Below are positions 27,121 through 36,359 of a stretch of 64,000 nt of DNA, in pieces; within the stretch, counting starts at the first letter, position 1; every line of letters begins with the position of its first letter. The notes below the pieces were generated by a model. The model saw only the letters and a program-made list of their open reading frames with translations. It made no database searches and was not told the DNA's origin. This DNA comes from Salipiger marinus (GTDB lineage Bacteria; Pseudomonadota; Alphaproteobacteria; Rhodobacterales; Rhodobacteraceae), in assembly GCF_900100085.1 (NCBI RefSeq), contig NZ_FNEJ01000006.1, forward strand, positions 186,001-250,000, given 5' to 3'. The translations under genes and the position numbers were made by a program.

Positions 27121-27359
27121 CCTGCTGCTCCCTTCTGGATCGCGGCGGAGATGCGTTCGAGCTGGGCCAGCGTCTGCACCTCGCGCTGGATCGAGCTTTC
27201 AAGGTTCTGCTGGGACTGTTCGATCAGCCGGTCTGTCAGCCGGTCGATGCGTTCCTGACGCTGGGCGTTGTCCTTCAGCAGCCGCTGACGGTCATAGACC
27301 ATCGCGGCCAGCATCAGGCCAATCGTCCCGAACCTCTCTACCCACCACTCCGGATCCAT
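27117..27359 (-). CDS. Small protein with one membrane segment and coiled coil
   Basis: An 80-residue protein. It has a weak membrane segment near residues 10-22 (FGTIGLMLAAMVY) and then a long amphipathic helix to the end. It could be a second holin or antiholin, since phage lysis modules often carry two membrane proteins. No family was recognised. Confidence 0.55.
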   Translation of the reverse strand: MDPEWWVERFGTIGLMLAAMVYDRQRLLKDNAQRQERIDRLTDRLIEQSQQNLESSIQREVQTLAQLERISAAIQKGAAG

Positions 27360-27649
27360 TACATCAACCCGAACCCTGCCCTTACCTCCGCCACCAGCGC
27401 GTCGGCCTCGGCCTGGTCGAGCCAGGGCGCGAGGTCATCGCGGGTGAGGGTGACGGGGGTGCCGTTCTTGACGACAGCCACGCGCCCCCCGTCGAGGTAG
27501 ATCCAGATCTCCTCGGCATTCCTGTCGCGCGGGCGGTAGACGCGGACCCGATCCACATCGTCCGGATCCAGCTGCACGAGGAAATCCCGGACGGAATAAT
27601 CCGCCCAGGGCAGGAAGTCGAAGGTGCAGAAATCAGCAAGCGTTTTCAT
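27359..27649 (-). CDS. Hypothetical phage protein downstream of tailspike
   Basis: A 96-residue acidic protein (MKTLADFCTFDFLPW...). Start at 27649 is preceded by GAGG and lies 10 bases after the tailspike stop. The segment DVDRVRVYRPRDRNAEEIWIYLDGG suggests a beta-rich domain. It might be a tailspike chaperone or connector, judged only by position. Confidence 0.6.
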   Translation of the reverse strand: MKTLADFCTFDFLPWADYSVRDFLVQLDPDDVDRVRVYRPRDRNAEEIWIYLDGGRVAVVKNGTPVTLTRDDLAPWLDQAEADALVAEVRAGFGLM

Positions 27650-27659
27650 GGGATCATCC

Positions 27660-29525
27660 TCAGAGGTAGCGTTCCATATGGACTTTGAGCGTCCTGCCCC
27701 GCCACGCGGCGAGATCAGCCGCAGAGTGGACCTGCAGGACGCCACCAGTCGTTCGGACTTCGAGCGGCTGCGTATAGGTGTCGGTGTCACGAAGCTCGTC
27801 AATCAGCCCCCCACCGAAGGTGCCAAAGTCGTTGAGACTGCCAGAGCGATACCGCGCGCTGATCACCGTTGAGAGGATGAGCTGCACGTAGACCCGCGAG
27901 CGGTTGACCTGCACGGGGTTGCCGTCCGCATCCCGCACCGTCGTCCAGACCGAACTATCGGTCGCATCAAGCGTCACCGTGGCCGCGCTTTCGACCTTGG
28001 CGCCCACGGCGAGGCGCGGGCCTTTGAGGGCGCCCTGTGTGGTTTCGATATCCCCCGAGGCCTGCAGCGCGCCGAAGGTCATGGGCCGGCGCGATCGGTC
28101 CAGACCGGTGAATTTGCGATCGTCGAACTGCCGCCCATTGTTGCGGTGGCTCAGCTCTTCCGTCTTGAACTGATGCGTCGGCCCGGCCTCTTCATAGCAG
28201 ACGGTCGGAAGGGTTGTGACCGTGGCCCCCACCACGCTCTCAGAGGCATTGTGAGAGACGGTCACCTCGGACGAGGATGTGAACCCGGTGATCCACGTCT
28301 TCAGGGTGGCGCCACCGGTCCCAGCCCCGGCAATGTCCACGGGCTGACCCTCCGCCATCCACTCGCCGAACTGGGTTTCGCCGTCGAGGGTCAGCACGTT
28401 GCTTCCGGCGGTCATGATGCCGCTGGTCGTGGTCTTTCCTTCATACCCCTGCTCGAAGTCGATATCCTTGATCCGACTGCCGTAGATGCCGCCGCCGTTG
28501 TTCCGGAACACCGCGATCTTCTGGCCATTGCCCTTCACGCGCGTGATCTGGCTGTCATACATGCCCATGCGGTTGACGATCAGGTAGGATTTGGCGGTGC
28601 TGCCAAATATGAGATCCATATTGGTCCGGGCCTGGCTGGCCGTCGCCGTGGAGTCGGGGCGCGCTCCATTGTCGTAAAGCCGGTCGCAGTCCAGCGCCTT
28701 CATGTCCTCATGGGTGTTGTTCTCGGACCATGAGGTGCAATTGCGCTGGAAAAGGCAGACGGCGCTCTTCAGTCCGGAATGCCGCCACCGATAAAATCTC
28801 AGCCCCTTGGTGTTCCCGCCCCCGATGTCGTCCCAGAGGATGCAGCCGAGAGGGTCAATGAGGCTGTCTGCGGCATGGAAGAACCCGCCGTCGATGATCG
28901 GTGTCTTCCAGCCTGCATTGTTGCCAAGCTGATAAATCCGCAGCGCCCATTTGCCGGTGCCTTCCGTGAACAGGAAGTTCGCGCCCCGAAAGTCGAAGTA
29001 GCTGTCCCGCCCGGACTTCGGCACGTCATAGGAGTAGCAGGCTGGCGCATCGTCAATCACCGGGTCGCCCGGATCGCCCAGCCTGTAGAACCCGCCCGCT
29101 TTTGCGTGCCCGCCCCCGCGACGCGCATTGGCCTTCAGGAACTGGCGGAAGGCCAGGGTCGATGGCAGCACACCATCAGGATCTGCCCCGAACGAATCGA
29201 GGTAGAGGACACCGCCCAATGGCAGCACCTTCAGCCGCTGTTGTGCGGCATTCACAAAATCATAGTCCGTATCCGTGGAGGCCTTAGCCTCGAACCGAAA
29301 ATCCCCCGAGTAGATAACTTCTCCTGGCTTCCAGCTCTCGCCGGAAGCCAGGAGATAGGAAACCGCGTTGAAGGGCTTTCGCGCCAAGGCGAAGCCTCCC
29401 AAGGTTTCACCATCGAAAACCCGCAGCTCCTTGGTATCCACGTCAACTTGCACCTCCGAAAACGCGCCGACGCTGTTGTCGAGCATTGCCGATGTGCCGC
29501 GCCGCAGCTGCAATTCCTGAGCCAT
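27660..29525 (-). CDS. Tailspike/tail fibre protein with beta-helix domain
   Basis: A 621-residue receptor-binding protein. The N-terminus MAQELQLRRGTSAMLDNSVGAFSEVQVDVDTKELRV-type region is the repeated module seen at the base of phage tail fibres. A pectate-lyase-like parallel beta-helix begins around residue 105 (LDSFGADPDGVLPSTLAFRQF) and runs through many glycine/asparagine turns. Enzymes of this fold usually bind or cut host surface polysaccharide. It sits at the end of the virion module, the region that changes host range. Confidence 0.8.
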   Translation of the reverse strand: MAQELQLRRGTSAMLDNSVGAFSEVQVDVDTKELRVFDGETLGGFALARKPFNAVSYLLASGESWKPGEVIYSGDFRFEAKASTDTDYDFVNAAQQRLKVLPLGGVLYLDSFGADPDGVLPSTLAFRQFLKANARRGGGHAKAGGFYRLGDPGDPVIDDAPACYSYDVPKSGRDSYFDFRGANFLFTEGTGKWALRIYQLGNNAGWKTPIIDGGFFHAADSLIDPLGCILWDDIGGGNTKGLRFYRWRHSGLKSAVCLFQRNCTSWSENNTHEDMKALDCDRLYDNGARPDSTATASQARTNMDLIFGSTAKSYLIVNRMGMYDSQITRVKGNGQKIAVFRNNGGGIYGSRIKDIDFEQGYEGKTTTSGIMTAGSNVLTLDGETQFGEWMAEGQPVDIAGAGTGGATLKTWITGFTSSSEVTVSHNASESVVGATVTTLPTVCYEEAGPTHQFKTEELSHRNNGRQFDDRKFTGLDRSRRPMTFGALQASGDIETTQGALKGPRLAVGAKVESAATVTLDATDSSVWTTVRDADGNPVQVNRSRVYVQLILSTVISARYRSGSLNDFGTFGGGLIDELRDTDTYTQPLEVRTTGGVLQVHSAADLAAWRGRTLKVHMERYL

Positions 29526-29539
29526 GTCCTGTCTCCTGC

Positions 29540-30142
29540 CTAAGCGTCTTCGTTCGACCAGCCGAGGTCATAGGTTGCCGTGATGACGGGGTCGTTCGCC
29601 CAGCCCAGATCCATCGGGAATGACATGGGACGGCTGGCAATCAGGGACGCGACCGCCTGCAGGTGCGGCCCCTCGATCACCTCATAGCCGTCGTCCGACC
29701 AGGCGAAGATCTTGCCACCGCGTTCCTCGGGAGGACGTGTCACAGGCCGAAGCGGTCCATGATCCGGGGGCGTGCGCAGGGCGCTGTCGAGCTCGCGGCG
29801 GGTGTCCTGCGTCGCCTGCGTCGTGCGATCCAGCTGCCGCTGCAGCCCACGCTCGCGCGCGTTCTCGCCCCTGTAGCCCTGTTCGATCCGGGTGCTGCGC
29901 TGGATTGCCAGCTTGGCGCCCGCGTGCAGGCCGGCGACAGTGGCATCAAGCGTCAGCGCCCCCGACATCTCCGCAGCAGCGGGGCTGAGCGAAAACTGCG
30001 ACTGGCTGAGAACGGTTCGGCCGGTCAGGGAAACCACCGTCACCCGCAGCTCGTCAGCGCCGCCATAGGGATGCGGCACGATGTAAGGGCCCTGCCCGGC
30101 AATGATCTGCACCGGAGCCGGTGTCAGCTCGTCCACGCTCAT
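29540..30142 (-). CDS. Tail fibre N-terminal/adaptor protein (T7 tail fibre-like)
   Basis: A 200-residue protein. Residues about 10-85 (IIAGQGPYIVPHPYGGADELRVTVV...) resemble the particle-binding N-terminus of T7 gp17-type fibres. A coiled coil follows around 95-125, and a beta-rich C-terminus. It likely attaches the tailspike encoded next to the tail. The start overlaps the preceding ejection protein stop (ATGA). Confidence 0.7.
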   Translation of the reverse strand: MSVDELTPAPVQIIAGQGPYIVPHPYGGADELRVTVVSLTGRTVLSQSQFSLSPAAAEMSGALTLDATVAGLHAGAKLAIQRSTRIEQGYRGENARERGLQRQLDRTTQATQDTRRELDSALRTPPDHGPLRPVTRPPEERGGKIFAWSDDGYEVIEGPHLQAVASLIASRPMSFPMDLGWANDPVITATYDLGWSNEDA

Positions 30143-32628
30143 CTCTGTCCTCCGAGTGCATTGCCAAGATCAGGCGCGCGCGACGGCAGCGCCGCGCCAC
30201 GGTCCCACCAGCCGCGCGTCCCGTAATCGCGCTCGCGCTTGCGCATCTGCCGCCGCCAGAGATCTTCCGCCTCGGGATCCAGAAAGGACTGCAGCTGATC
30301 GGCCACCATCCGGTCGAAGGCGACGCGCTGATACCAGAGCGACGACAGGACGGGCGTGTTGTAGCGGATGAAATTCGACACATCCCGGCCAACGAAGGTG
30401 CTTTCACCCTCGGCTGCCCGCGTGGCGTTGGACAGCGGCACATTCAAGGCGTCGCCTGCAAAGGACACCACCGGCCCGGCGATGGTTTCGGCCAGTCCGC
30501 CGCCGAAACGGTTGGTCTCCGCCGCGAAGAAATCGCCGAAGATGCCAAGGCCACCGCCCTGCAGCACCGCGCCGCCCCAGAATTTGGCATCGTCCATTGG
30601 GCGCGGATCGTTCCCCTTGGCGAGCTCCTTCAGCTGCAGGGCAAGCGCGCCGAGAACGATGAGCCCCGCGCTCATCTGCGCGGCATAGACGGCGCGATCG
30701 GAGCCCGTGGGCATGGCCAGCCAACGCCGGTACTGGCCCATGGTCAGCGACAGCGCGAAGCCTTTGAACATGGTCGAACTGCGCAGCAGCTCGCCCGCGA
30801 TCGTGCCGGGCCGCGTGTCGCCAACGGTCAGCGCCCTGCCTTCGATCCGCAGGTTGGGCACCGCATATTCAAGCTGTTCTTCGATCGCCATCTGCAGGCG
30901 CAGCGCCAGCCCCTCCGCCTCCATGGGTGGCAGGGCTGTCTGATGCTCGCGCCAGTGAAAGGGGGTCAGGAAGGTGACACCATCCGGCGTGCGGAACATC
31001 GCATCAGGAGCGCGCAGGTTGTCCCAATCCTGAGGCGTGATGCCGCGCGCCTCAAAGATCTTCCGCAGCGGTTCGTCGATCTGGTCAAAGCTGCGCCCGG
31101 CATTGTCCGCCAGAAACCCCGCAAACTCCATCTGGAAGGCGGTGCGGTGCATGTCTGTCCAGAAGCTCAGACCAGAGGCGCGGATCGTGAAGCTGGTCAG
31201 GCGGTTGGTGAGCTCTGACGACATCTGCTCGGACAGGAAGCGGGCGGCAGCGCTGCCGGTATCCGCCAAGGTGTCAGCGACATAGCCCATGCGCGCTGCG
31301 GTCTCGCGCGTCGCGTTGCTGGCCGCCAGCTGAGCAGACCGCGCGAGCACGTTCCGAGGCTGCAAGCCCGACACCTTTGCCGCCATGGAGATGGTGGCAA
31401 GATCCGTGGGCGAAGACAAGATTGCCGCCCCCAGCTTCGCCGATGTCAGGACACTGCGGGTGCTTGCAAAGAAGCGGGCCCAGCCCTCCTGTTCGGTCTG
31501 GTTCACGGACCCGTCGATATGGGCCAGCATCGTGCGAGCCAGCGCCGCCTTCTTGCGCACCGCCTTTTCGGCGCTGACATTTCCCGCAACCCGTTTCGTG
31601 GCCACCTGTGACGCGAATTCCAGACCCATGCGCGGATTGGGGCCAAGGACGCGCATCTGGGCAATGTCGCGCGCCAGACCGTGCAACCCGCCCACCATGG
31701 AGGAAAAGGGATCAGAGGCCCCGAAGCGGGCGTTGTAGTCCATCCATGTGTCGCCATCGAGGAAGTGCAGAACCCGGTGTTCGGCATGCCGGTTGTAAAG
31801 CGCCTTGCCGCCGGGGGTCATGCGGGGATCGCGGCGGTTCGAGCCCTGGGTCAGGATGCCCTCGCGGATCTCGGCCAGAAACTCCATCGCGCGAGCCCGG
31901 TTCGGCATCGCGCCGCGCTCGGACGCAAAGGGCTTGCCGGTGCGCAGATCGGTGATGCGCGACCAGTCCAGCCGGTCGAAAACAAACTGCTCCCATTCGC
32001 CCGGCGCCGCCTTGCGGATGGCAGCCGCATCATGGGAATGACTGACACCAAAATTGTCGAGCTTGCCGATGTCGCCCCCATAGGCGTTGAACAGCTGGCG
32101 CAGGCGTTCCTGCTGCTTGCCCACGGCGTCGGCCAGCGCCTTGGCCACCAGATCGCCGCTGTCCTGCCCGTGCAACTCGCGCAGCACATTGCGCAGCCGC
32201 GCCTTGTTCCGGCTGACACCCAGCAGGTTCCGCCCGGTCGATTTCAGCACGTCGCGGATGCCATGGTTCACCGAACGCACCAGCGCCCGGCGGACGCTTT
32301 CCACGCTCTCCCCCCGGAAACCGCTGTTTTCGGAATGCTCGATAAGGTCGCGCAGGGCCAGCGCCGGATCCGGGGCGTCGCTGATCAGGGTATGAAGACG
32401 GCGCATGCCCTGCAGCTGGTTGATGACGGCGTGTCGGCGCGACCGCGCCTGCTTTCTGGTTGCCTCTTTCAGATCGGCAAGCGCGGCCGCTTCAGCCTGA
32501 TGGGGCGGCATGACGGTTTCATACCGGGCCATCAGCTGATCGAATTCCCGCGCCGCCTCGGTCGCGCGGGTGCTGTCCAGTTCACCGCCCTGCACGGCGC
32601 GATCGAGACAATCATGAATATTGGCCAT
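30139..32628 (-). CDS. Internal virion (ejection) protein, 829 residues
   Basis: A large mostly helical protein with many Ala and Leu, and a glycine-rich hydrophobic C-terminal third (GGAVLQGGGLGIFGDFF, GPVVSFAGDALN). It starts MANIHDCLDRAVQGGELD. Location among the big genes between tail tubular proteins and tail fibre matches T7 gp15/gp16-type ejection proteins, which form the trans-envelope DNA channel. No enzymatic motif was identified. Homology was judged by position and composition only. Confidence 0.65.
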   Translation of the reverse strand: MANIHDCLDRAVQGGELDSTRATEAAREFDQLMARYETVMPPHQAEAAALADLKEATRKQARSRRHAVINQLQGMRRLHTLISDAPDPALALRDLIEHSENSGFRGESVESVRRALVRSVNHGIRDVLKSTGRNLLGVSRNKARLRNVLRELHGQDSGDLVAKALADAVGKQQERLRQLFNAYGGDIGKLDNFGVSHSHDAAAIRKAAPGEWEQFVFDRLDWSRITDLRTGKPFASERGAMPNRARAMEFLAEIREGILTQGSNRRDPRMTPGGKALYNRHAEHRVLHFLDGDTWMDYNARFGASDPFSSMVGGLHGLARDIAQMRVLGPNPRMGLEFASQVATKRVAGNVSAEKAVRKKAALARTMLAHIDGSVNQTEQEGWARFFASTRSVLTSAKLGAAILSSPTDLATISMAAKVSGLQPRNVLARSAQLAASNATRETAARMGYVADTLADTGSAAARFLSEQMSSELTNRLTSFTIRASGLSFWTDMHRTAFQMEFAGFLADNAGRSFDQIDEPLRKIFEARGITPQDWDNLRAPDAMFRTPDGVTFLTPFHWREHQTALPPMEAEGLALRLQMAIEEQLEYAVPNLRIEGRALTVGDTRPGTIAGELLRSSTMFKGFALSLTMGQYRRWLAMPTGSDRAVYAAQMSAGLIVLGALALQLKELAKGNDPRPMDDAKFWGGAVLQGGGLGIFGDFFAAETNRFGGGLAETIAGPVVSFAGDALNVPLSNATRAAEGESTFVGRDVSNFIRYNTPVLSSLWYQRVAFDRMVADQLQSFLDPEAEDLWRRQMRKRERDYGTRGWWDRGAALPSRAPDLGNALGGQR

Positions 32629-35600
32629 CAGGCTTTTCCTTTCACACCGCAGAGGTCGACAACGGTTGCCAGCGCATCGTCCTGGTCGATGTCATCGAGC
32701 ATTTCGCGCACGCTGAGACGGATGCCGCTTTCCAGTTCGAATTCTTCGGCAGCAAAGGCCTGAAGCTCCTGCAGGGCCTTGTCATCGAGATCTGCCGCAT
32801 CTACGTTTGATCCGGAGGTATCCCCCATGACATCACCCGTATTCACTGACTGGGACGGTCGCCCTGCGGTGCTGTTCTCGGCTTCGCGAAAAGAGGCGCT
32901 GGCGCTTCTCAAGCCGGGCGGCGACTGGGTGCCGGTCGATGCAGCTGACGTGTCCCATACTGCGCGGGTGCTCGACTCTGCCGAGACGCTGAAGTCCTGG
33001 TTCGCAAGCACCTTCGGGGAGTTCGAGGTGCCCACCAGCTTCGCAAACGAGGCATCGTCGCGGGACAGCGCCGCGGAATAAAGATCACGCATCTGCTGCA
33101 TCAGCGCCTCGCTCTCTTCAGCGTCGCCAGAGCTCCTATATCTTTCGTAGAGTGCGTGCCCTGTCGCGTTCTTGGCCTCCAGCATCGCCGGTGACCAGAT
33201 CTGCACCTCGGCCACCACTCCGTTCGGGGTTTGAACCAGCACCTTCCGATCAAAGTAACCGTCATTGGTCACCGACCAGCCTTCGTCCAGAACACCAGCG
33301 GCAGCGGCAAGCCGAGCCACGAGGCGATCTGCGTCCTCGGCGGTATTCACAAGGAAGCCGCCGCGCGCGACGTCGGTCATTTCCTGCGCGGTCTCATATG
33401 CCTTGCGCTGCATCTTCTCCAAGGCGGTAGCCTTCACCTTCAGCCCAGGCGTCTTGAAGGTGATGCCAAGATCATCCGCCACGCGCACGCCCAGATCCTC
33501 AAGAAACGACTGCGCCGCCGGCGCGAGTTCGTAAAGCTGATCCACCGTCTCGAAGGGCTGCGATGCCTTCAGATCGGCCAGAGCCTGCCGGGGGTTCTCG
33601 ACTTCCTGAAGCGTCCGGGGCGGCGTCATGTCCGCCGCATCGCGGAGCTGCTGCGCCCCGATCGCGTCTGCGGCTTCCACCTCCGGGCTGGCAGCCCCCG
33701 CCGCGAAGGCATCCTCGGGGATGTCGTCCAGCCGGATTTCGGGCTCCGGCGCGGGGGGCACAGCGGCGCGGCCGATTTCGGTCAGATCACCAAAGGCGGC
33801 CTTGTCGATCGCTTTCAGCGCATCGAGCGGGCCCGGTGCATCAAAAAGCGCCGCCTCCGCCCCGCCGATCTTTTGGGCCTCGGCGGCATAGCGTTTCAGA
33901 AACTCGGCGATGGTTTCGGCCCGGGCCGCGCGGCCGTTCGGGGCAAACTTGCGGATCAGGGCCACGGTCAGCGGCGCGGTGTTCCCCTCCAGCAGATCGA
34001 CCTGCGCCAGCATATCATCCAGCACGCTGGCGAGCTTGCCGCCTTCCCGGGCAGCAACCTCGCGCGCAAGGGCAATCGTGCGCATCGCGTCCAGGACAAA
34101 CGGCGTGATGTCCATCTCGGCCCGGATCCGGCCTTCGGCGACGGCCTGACGCAACGCCGCCCATTCCGGCGCCGCCTGCGCGAGCGCGTCCAGCAGGGAC
34201 TTCAGCTCGCCCGCCTCGGTTTCCGCATAGCGCGCGACGATGTCCGGCGCGTCATAGGCGCGGGCGAACAGGGCATCCCGGATCCGGCGCAGGCCTTCGG
34301 CGTTGATTTTGCCAGTGGCATCGACCAGCCCCGAACGCTCTGCCTGCGGCATGCTGTCGAGAACCCGGCGCGTGAAGGGCGCATTGGCGGGTGTGTTAAG
34401 CCCCTGCGTCGGATCATAAAGGGCGACGGTTTCCGAGTTGATCCCGCGCGCGTCCATCGCCGCCCGTTCGGTAGCGCTCATGCGCGCGATCTGCGAGGTG
34501 TTGGCGGCACGGACGAAGCCCTGCCGCTGGGTGCCGTCCAGATCCGATGTGCGGCGACCGATCAGGACGGGCCGCTGCATCCCCTCCGGGATCTCGAAGC
34601 CGGCGGCAATGATCTGCTGGCGATAGGCGTCGGCGCGGTCGGGATGCAGATTATAGGCGCGGTCGATCGCGGCGACCCTGCCATTGCCGCTTTCCACCAT
34701 GCTGTCGGGGCCCACGATCGGTGCGCCCCGGTCAGCCTCTGGCGACGGCATGAGCCGGGCCGGATCAAGCCCTGCGGCGATGGCGCTGATCTGTTCATCG
34801 CTCGAGGCCCGGCTGCGGTCCCGCGGCTGCAGGTCGCCGCTGGCGCGCTGCAGGCTGGCGAGATCCACAACCTGATATTCCACATCGATGCGGAACCCGT
34901 CGCCCGCCGAAACCTGCCCCGTGGCGGTGTAGCCGCGCCGCGTGGAATAGCCGGAAAAGCTGGAGCTGCCGGCGTCCGCGCTCGCCCCGCCGCGTTGGCG
35001 TGCGCTGGCCTGCACACCATTAACCTTTCCGGGTTTGAAGCCTTCATGCCGCTCCATCGCATCCAGCATGACCTGACGTTGTGCCGGGGTCAGTGACGCG
35101 GTGTGGGTGTCTGCCGATACCCCCACGGCACGGGCGACGACGCTGATATAGGCACCCGTATTGTTTTCAGATGGAGGAGCATACCGGTTGATCGCATCCG
35201 CAATCGACAGGTTGCGATAGGCTCCGCTTTCAAACAGCAGCGCAGCCTTTGCGGCCCGCCCTGCCTCATATGTCGGGAACACGGCAAACCGGCCATCCGT
35301 CCCTATCGCCCCATGCCTACGAGCGAAATCGCCATACTCGATATTGCCGGGGTTATGGTTGCGCCAGTTGCGGGCACCTTCGCGACGCTGAGCGGTGCCA
35401 TCTGCCGATTGCACCACGGTGAAGCCCCGTCCGGCTTCGATGACGCGGTCAAAGGCTGGCAGCTCCGCATCGGCAGCTTCCATGCCGGGCGCATCGCGGC
35501 CAAGGATCCCGCCCATGGTTCCTGCAGACGACGGCTCAGGCGGCACGGCATCCCCGCGCATCTGCCGCCCTGCCCGCGCCACATCGTCACCAAAGCCAAG

Positions 35601-36359
35601 CTGCGGCGCGCCCGGGGGTCGCTGCCCCCCAAGAGCAGCATTGCGCGTGCTGCGGTATTGGCTGTAGCGCAGCGCCCCCGCGATGCCGCCGCCGATGAGG
35701 CCGCCGGTCAGCGCCGCCATGCCCAGCTGGCCTGCCACGTTCGGTGTCGGCAGATCCAGCCGCTCGGCTGTTTCGAACTGACGCTCCAGCAGCAGGGCTT
35801 CGGCGCCAGCGTTCACGGCCGCCTCGACGCCAACGACGGTCAGAAGTCGGGCGCCGGCGCTGGCCCCGAAAGGAAGGGACAGGACCGTGCTCTGATCCGT
35901 CGCACCCGCCCACATCCGGCCCAGAAATTCCGCGCCGCCGCCGCCAAGCTGCAGCACGTCCATGGCATCGTCATGCTCCGCCTTCAGGCGGGACGTGACC
36001 TCCTGACCGAACTCCTCGCGCGTGGTCGGCAGGGGGATGCCGAAGTTTCGCAGCTCCGGGTTCTGCGCCAGCATCTGCCGGTTGCGATCAAGCACATAGT
36101 CCAGTTCGTTGAAGAACCGCGAGTTGGAGGACCGGCTGCGGATGGTGCCCGGCCCGTCGCCATAGGCGTTGCTGTCGCGCAGCCGCGCAGCCTGCTCTTC
36201 CATCACCTCGCGGCTGGTCCGCTGGGCCCGGTTCCAGCTGTCGGTCTCGATCCGCTCTGCGGTGATTCCTGCGGAGAAGGTTTCGCCAAAATCCGGCACC
36301 TTGCCCTGCAGGGGCGCGAGAAGCGGCGCGCTGCCGGTATCCTTCAGAATGAAGGTCAT
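32628..36359 (-). CDS. Giant ejection protein with lysozyme-like, DdrB-like and RelA/SpoT-like domains
   Basis: A 1243-residue virion protein. Residues about 325-445 (NWRNHNPGNIEYGDFARRHG and onward) resemble the phage 'structural' lytic domain that digests peptidoglycan during ejection. Residues about 490-640 contain a DdrB/ParB-like segment (VESGNGRVAAIDRAY). Residues 971-1080 resemble a RelA/SpoT synthetase fold: KVKATALEKMQRK, TDVARGGFLV, DGYFDRKVLV, EVQIWSPAM and HALYERYR. The last 160 residues are low-complexity. It would be injected with the genome. The first domain fits a gp16-type role; the third is unusual for a virion protein. Confidence 0.75.
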   Translation of the reverse strand: MTFILKDTGSAPLLAPLQGKVPDFGETFSAGITAERIETDSWNRAQRTSREVMEEQAARLRDSNAYGDGPGTIRSRSSNSRFFNELDYVLDRNRQMLAQNPELRNFGIPLPTTREEFGQEVTSRLKAEHDDAMDVLQLGGGGAEFLGRMWAGATDQSTVLSLPFGASAGARLLTVVGVEAAVNAGAEALLLERQFETAERLDLPTPNVAGQLGMAALTGGLIGGGIAGALRYSQYRSTRNAALGGQRPPGAPQLGFGDDVARAGRQMRGDAVPPEPSSAGTMGGILGRDAPGMEAADAELPAFDRVIEAGRGFTVVQSADGTAQRREGARNWRNHNPGNIEYGDFARRHGAIGTDGRFAVFPTYEAGRAAKAALLFESGAYRNLSIADAINRYAPPSENNTGAYISVVARAVGVSADTHTASLTPAQRQVMLDAMERHEGFKPGKVNGVQASARQRGGASADAGSSSFSGYSTRRGYTATGQVSAGDGFRIDVEYQVVDLASLQRASGDLQPRDRSRASSDEQISAIAAGLDPARLMPSPEADRGAPIVGPDSMVESGNGRVAAIDRAYNLHPDRADAYRQQIIAAGFEIPEGMQRPVLIGRRTSDLDGTQRQGFVRAANTSQIARMSATERAAMDARGINSETVALYDPTQGLNTPANAPFTRRVLDSMPQAERSGLVDATGKINAEGLRRIRDALFARAYDAPDIVARYAETEAGELKSLLDALAQAAPEWAALRQAVAEGRIRAEMDITPFVLDAMRTIALAREVAAREGGKLASVLDDMLAQVDLLEGNTAPLTVALIRKFAPNGRAARAETIAEFLKRYAAEAQKIGGAEAALFDAPGPLDALKAIDKAAFGDLTEIGRAAVPPAPEPEIRLDDIPEDAFAAGAASPEVEAADAIGAQQLRDAADMTPPRTLQEVENPRQALADLKASQPFETVDQLYELAPAAQSFLEDLGVRVADDLGITFKTPGLKVKATALEKMQRKAYETAQEMTDVARGGFLVNTAEDADRLVARLAAAAGVLDEGWSVTNDGYFDRKVLVQTPNGVVAEVQIWSPAMLEAKNATGHALYERYRSSGDAEESEALMQQMRDLYSAALSRDDASFAKLVGTSNSPKVLANQDFSVSAESSTRAVWDTSAASTGTQSPPGLRSASASFREAENSTAGRPSQSVNTGDVMGDTSGSNVDAADLDDKALQELQAFAAEEFELESGIRLSVREMLDDIDQDDALATVVDLCGVKGKA

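Noticed and set aside
33231-35096. A 621-residue plus-strand open frame inside the giant ejection protein gene
   Set aside because: No family-like sequence, and the minus-strand frame is continuous and motif-bearing.
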